Assembly: GCA_902796045.1 (NCBI GenBank)
Contig: CADBNQ010000176.1
Coordinates: forward strand, 1-5,847
Length of the DNA: 5,847 bases
Direction: 5' to 3'
Source of the DNA: an uncultured Lachnospiraceae bacterium
GTDB lineage: Bacteria; Bacillota; Clostridia; Lachnospirales; Lachnospiraceae
Shown here one piece after another: positions 5,028 to 5,847 of the stretch. The translations under genes were made by a program, and so were the position numbers. Position 1 is the first letter of the stretch, and every line of letters begins with the position of its first letter. The notes beneath the pieces were generated by a model. It did no database searches. It was not told the origin of the DNA and saw only the letters and a list, made by a program, of their open reading frames with translations.

Positions 5028-5633
5028 TCAGCCAGCCAGCGCCTGCTCTGCCTCATCCAGAGAGCTGTAGCCATAGCATCTTGCCATGAGCTCCATACTC
5101 TTGAGATAGAGGTTCTCATCCGGATGCTCGTTGATATACTTCATCAGCAGGGCAAGTGTTCTTGCTGAATAGGTCATCAGCTCACACCGCAGGTAATTCT
5201 CAAAACTGGCCCTTCCATCGGCAGAAAGATCATTGGCTGCTCTTCCGTTCTTCCTGACATTGGGATATCTGATCTCCAGCTCCTTCTCCCAGATCATATA
5301 CTGGCTGGTGATCGCCTGGGCCAGCAGCCTGACCTCATCAGAAATGGGCGGCAGGACGGAACGAATCTGCTCATAATATGCCGGATCAGTCACTGCCATC
5401 ATGTGGGCATACTTTTCCATAACGAGATTGCGCTCAGCAGATTTTGCATCTTCCAGATCAGTAAGGTAGCTGAAGATGACCTCCTCCGGCCAGCTTGCGA
5501 ACTGGCTGCCTCTCATGATCACGAAGGTTGTGTACTGGTCCTGGCAGGAAGCCCTGCCATCGATTCCGTGCACCATCTGGAACATTTCCCATTCATCCTG
5601 GATAATCAGTTTCTCAATTCCTCTACGATCCAT
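5028..5633 (-). CDS. DUF4125 family protein
   Basis: This 201-residue protein has the features I associate with DUF4125, a family of unknown function frequent in clostridia: EWEMFQMVHGIDGRASCQDQ near 14-33, then FVIMRGSQFASWPEE, NLVMEKYAHMMAVTDP, a central IWEKELEIRYPNVRKNGR, and ENYLRCELMTYSARTLALL toward the C-terminus. It is largely helical, soluble, with no signal peptide. Invariant-looking charged and aromatic residues (EW at 14-15, GRASCQD, RYPN..R) suggest a binding or catalytic site, but no activity is known to me. AGGAAGGAG 5 bases before the ATG fixes the start. It lies 37 bp after an MBL-fold hydrolase gene and 55 bp before the DJ-1/PfpI gene, suggesting one transcript. The family name is from memory of its pattern. 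Confidence 0.8.
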   Translation of the reverse strand: MDRRGIEKLIIQDEWEMFQMVHGIDGRASCQDQYTTFVIMRGSQFASWPEEVIFSYLTDLEDAKSAERNLVMEKYAHMMAVTDPAYYEQIRSVLPPISDEVRLLAQAITSQYMIWEKELEIRYPNVRKNGRAANDLSADGRASFENYLRCELMTYSARTLALLMKYINEHPDENLYLKSMELMARCYGYSSLDEAEQALAG

Positions 5634-5670
5634 AATTGCTCCTTCCTGTGTCCTTCATTCATGCCCTCTC

Positions 5671-5847
5671 TTATCTGTGGCAGAAGGGGGCTTTCTTCAG
5701 TGTCTGGAAAAGATCCCAGTCATGGGCAGGTATCACAGTCGCATGATACTTCTTCTCCAGCATCCTGACTTTTTCAATTGATTTAAAATACTCGCTGCGG
5801 TTGTGAAGCAGACCGGAAGCCTTGGCCGGCGGCCCGTAGATCTCACA
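5671..5847 (-). CDS. MBL-fold metallo-hydrolase, C-terminal end (gene runs off the window)
   Basis: The last 58 residues of a - strand gene are visible, ending with TAA at 5671-5673. The fragment reads HNRSEYFKSIEKVRMLEKKYHATVIPAHDWDLFQTLKKAPFCHR at its end. The helix followed by a strand and an (I/V)PAHD motif, then FQTLKKAP, is typical of the C-terminus of metallo-beta-lactamase-fold hydrolases of the lactonase-like type, where the final His ligates a metal. The HxHxDH signature would lie outside the window, so substrate cannot be judged. It is the first visible gene of the - strand cluster, 37 bp before DUF4125. The cluster's promoter must lie beyond the right edge. Confidence 0.7.
   Translation of the reverse strand, partial: CEIYGPPAKASGLLHNRSEYFKSIEKVRMLEKKYHATVIPAHDWDLFQTLKKAPFCHR

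Overview
The window looks like a chromosomal segment from an anaerobic, moderate-GC Firmicute, most likely a clostridial gut bacterium of the Lachnospiraceae type. The reasons are a flavodiiron/flavin-reductase/rubredoxin fusion, a miniature ferredoxin:thioredoxin-reductase catalytic chain, DUF3783 and DUF4125 proteins, strong AGGAGG-type ribosome binding sites, and TTG used as one start codon. The taxonomic call is inference from gene content only.

Layout. Bases 1-1100 (+ strand) hold the 3' part of the flavodiiron fusion gene and a 66-residue FTR-like protein, a plausible O2/NO-defence and thiol-redox pair. Bases 1101-1285 are noncoding and carry the first copy of a ~105 nt, near-palindromic element. 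A resolvase-fold protein (1286-1711, -) follows. A divergent promoter region (1712-1944) separates it from two + strand genes: an unrecognised 98-residue protein and a DUF3783 protein (1945-2686). A second copy of the element lies at 2722-2824. The rest (2851-5847) is a tightly spaced - strand cluster. In transcription order it encodes an MBL-fold hydrolase (cut by the window edge), a DUF4125 protein, a DJ-1/PfpI protein with a TTG start, a HEFTH-type putative zinc metallopeptidase, and a second resolvase-fold protein.

The most interesting signal is the repeated module. Each element sits between convergent genes, 17-26 bp beyond the stop codon of a small serine-recombinase-like gene. The two proteins align without gaps and share about 35% identity by hand count. 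Both lack the catalytic serine/arginine signature and instead carry a conserved TYMG motif. The two DNA elements are nearly identical despite that protein divergence. Each forms a 10-16 bp outer stem, an internal GGCT/AGCC helix flanked by tandem G-A oppositions, and an A7...T7 hairpin that can terminate transcription in either direction. The G-A and G-U oppositions make sense only in a + strand transcript, so the element may be a structured 3'-UTR RNA rather than only a terminator. Whether RNA and protein work together is unknown.
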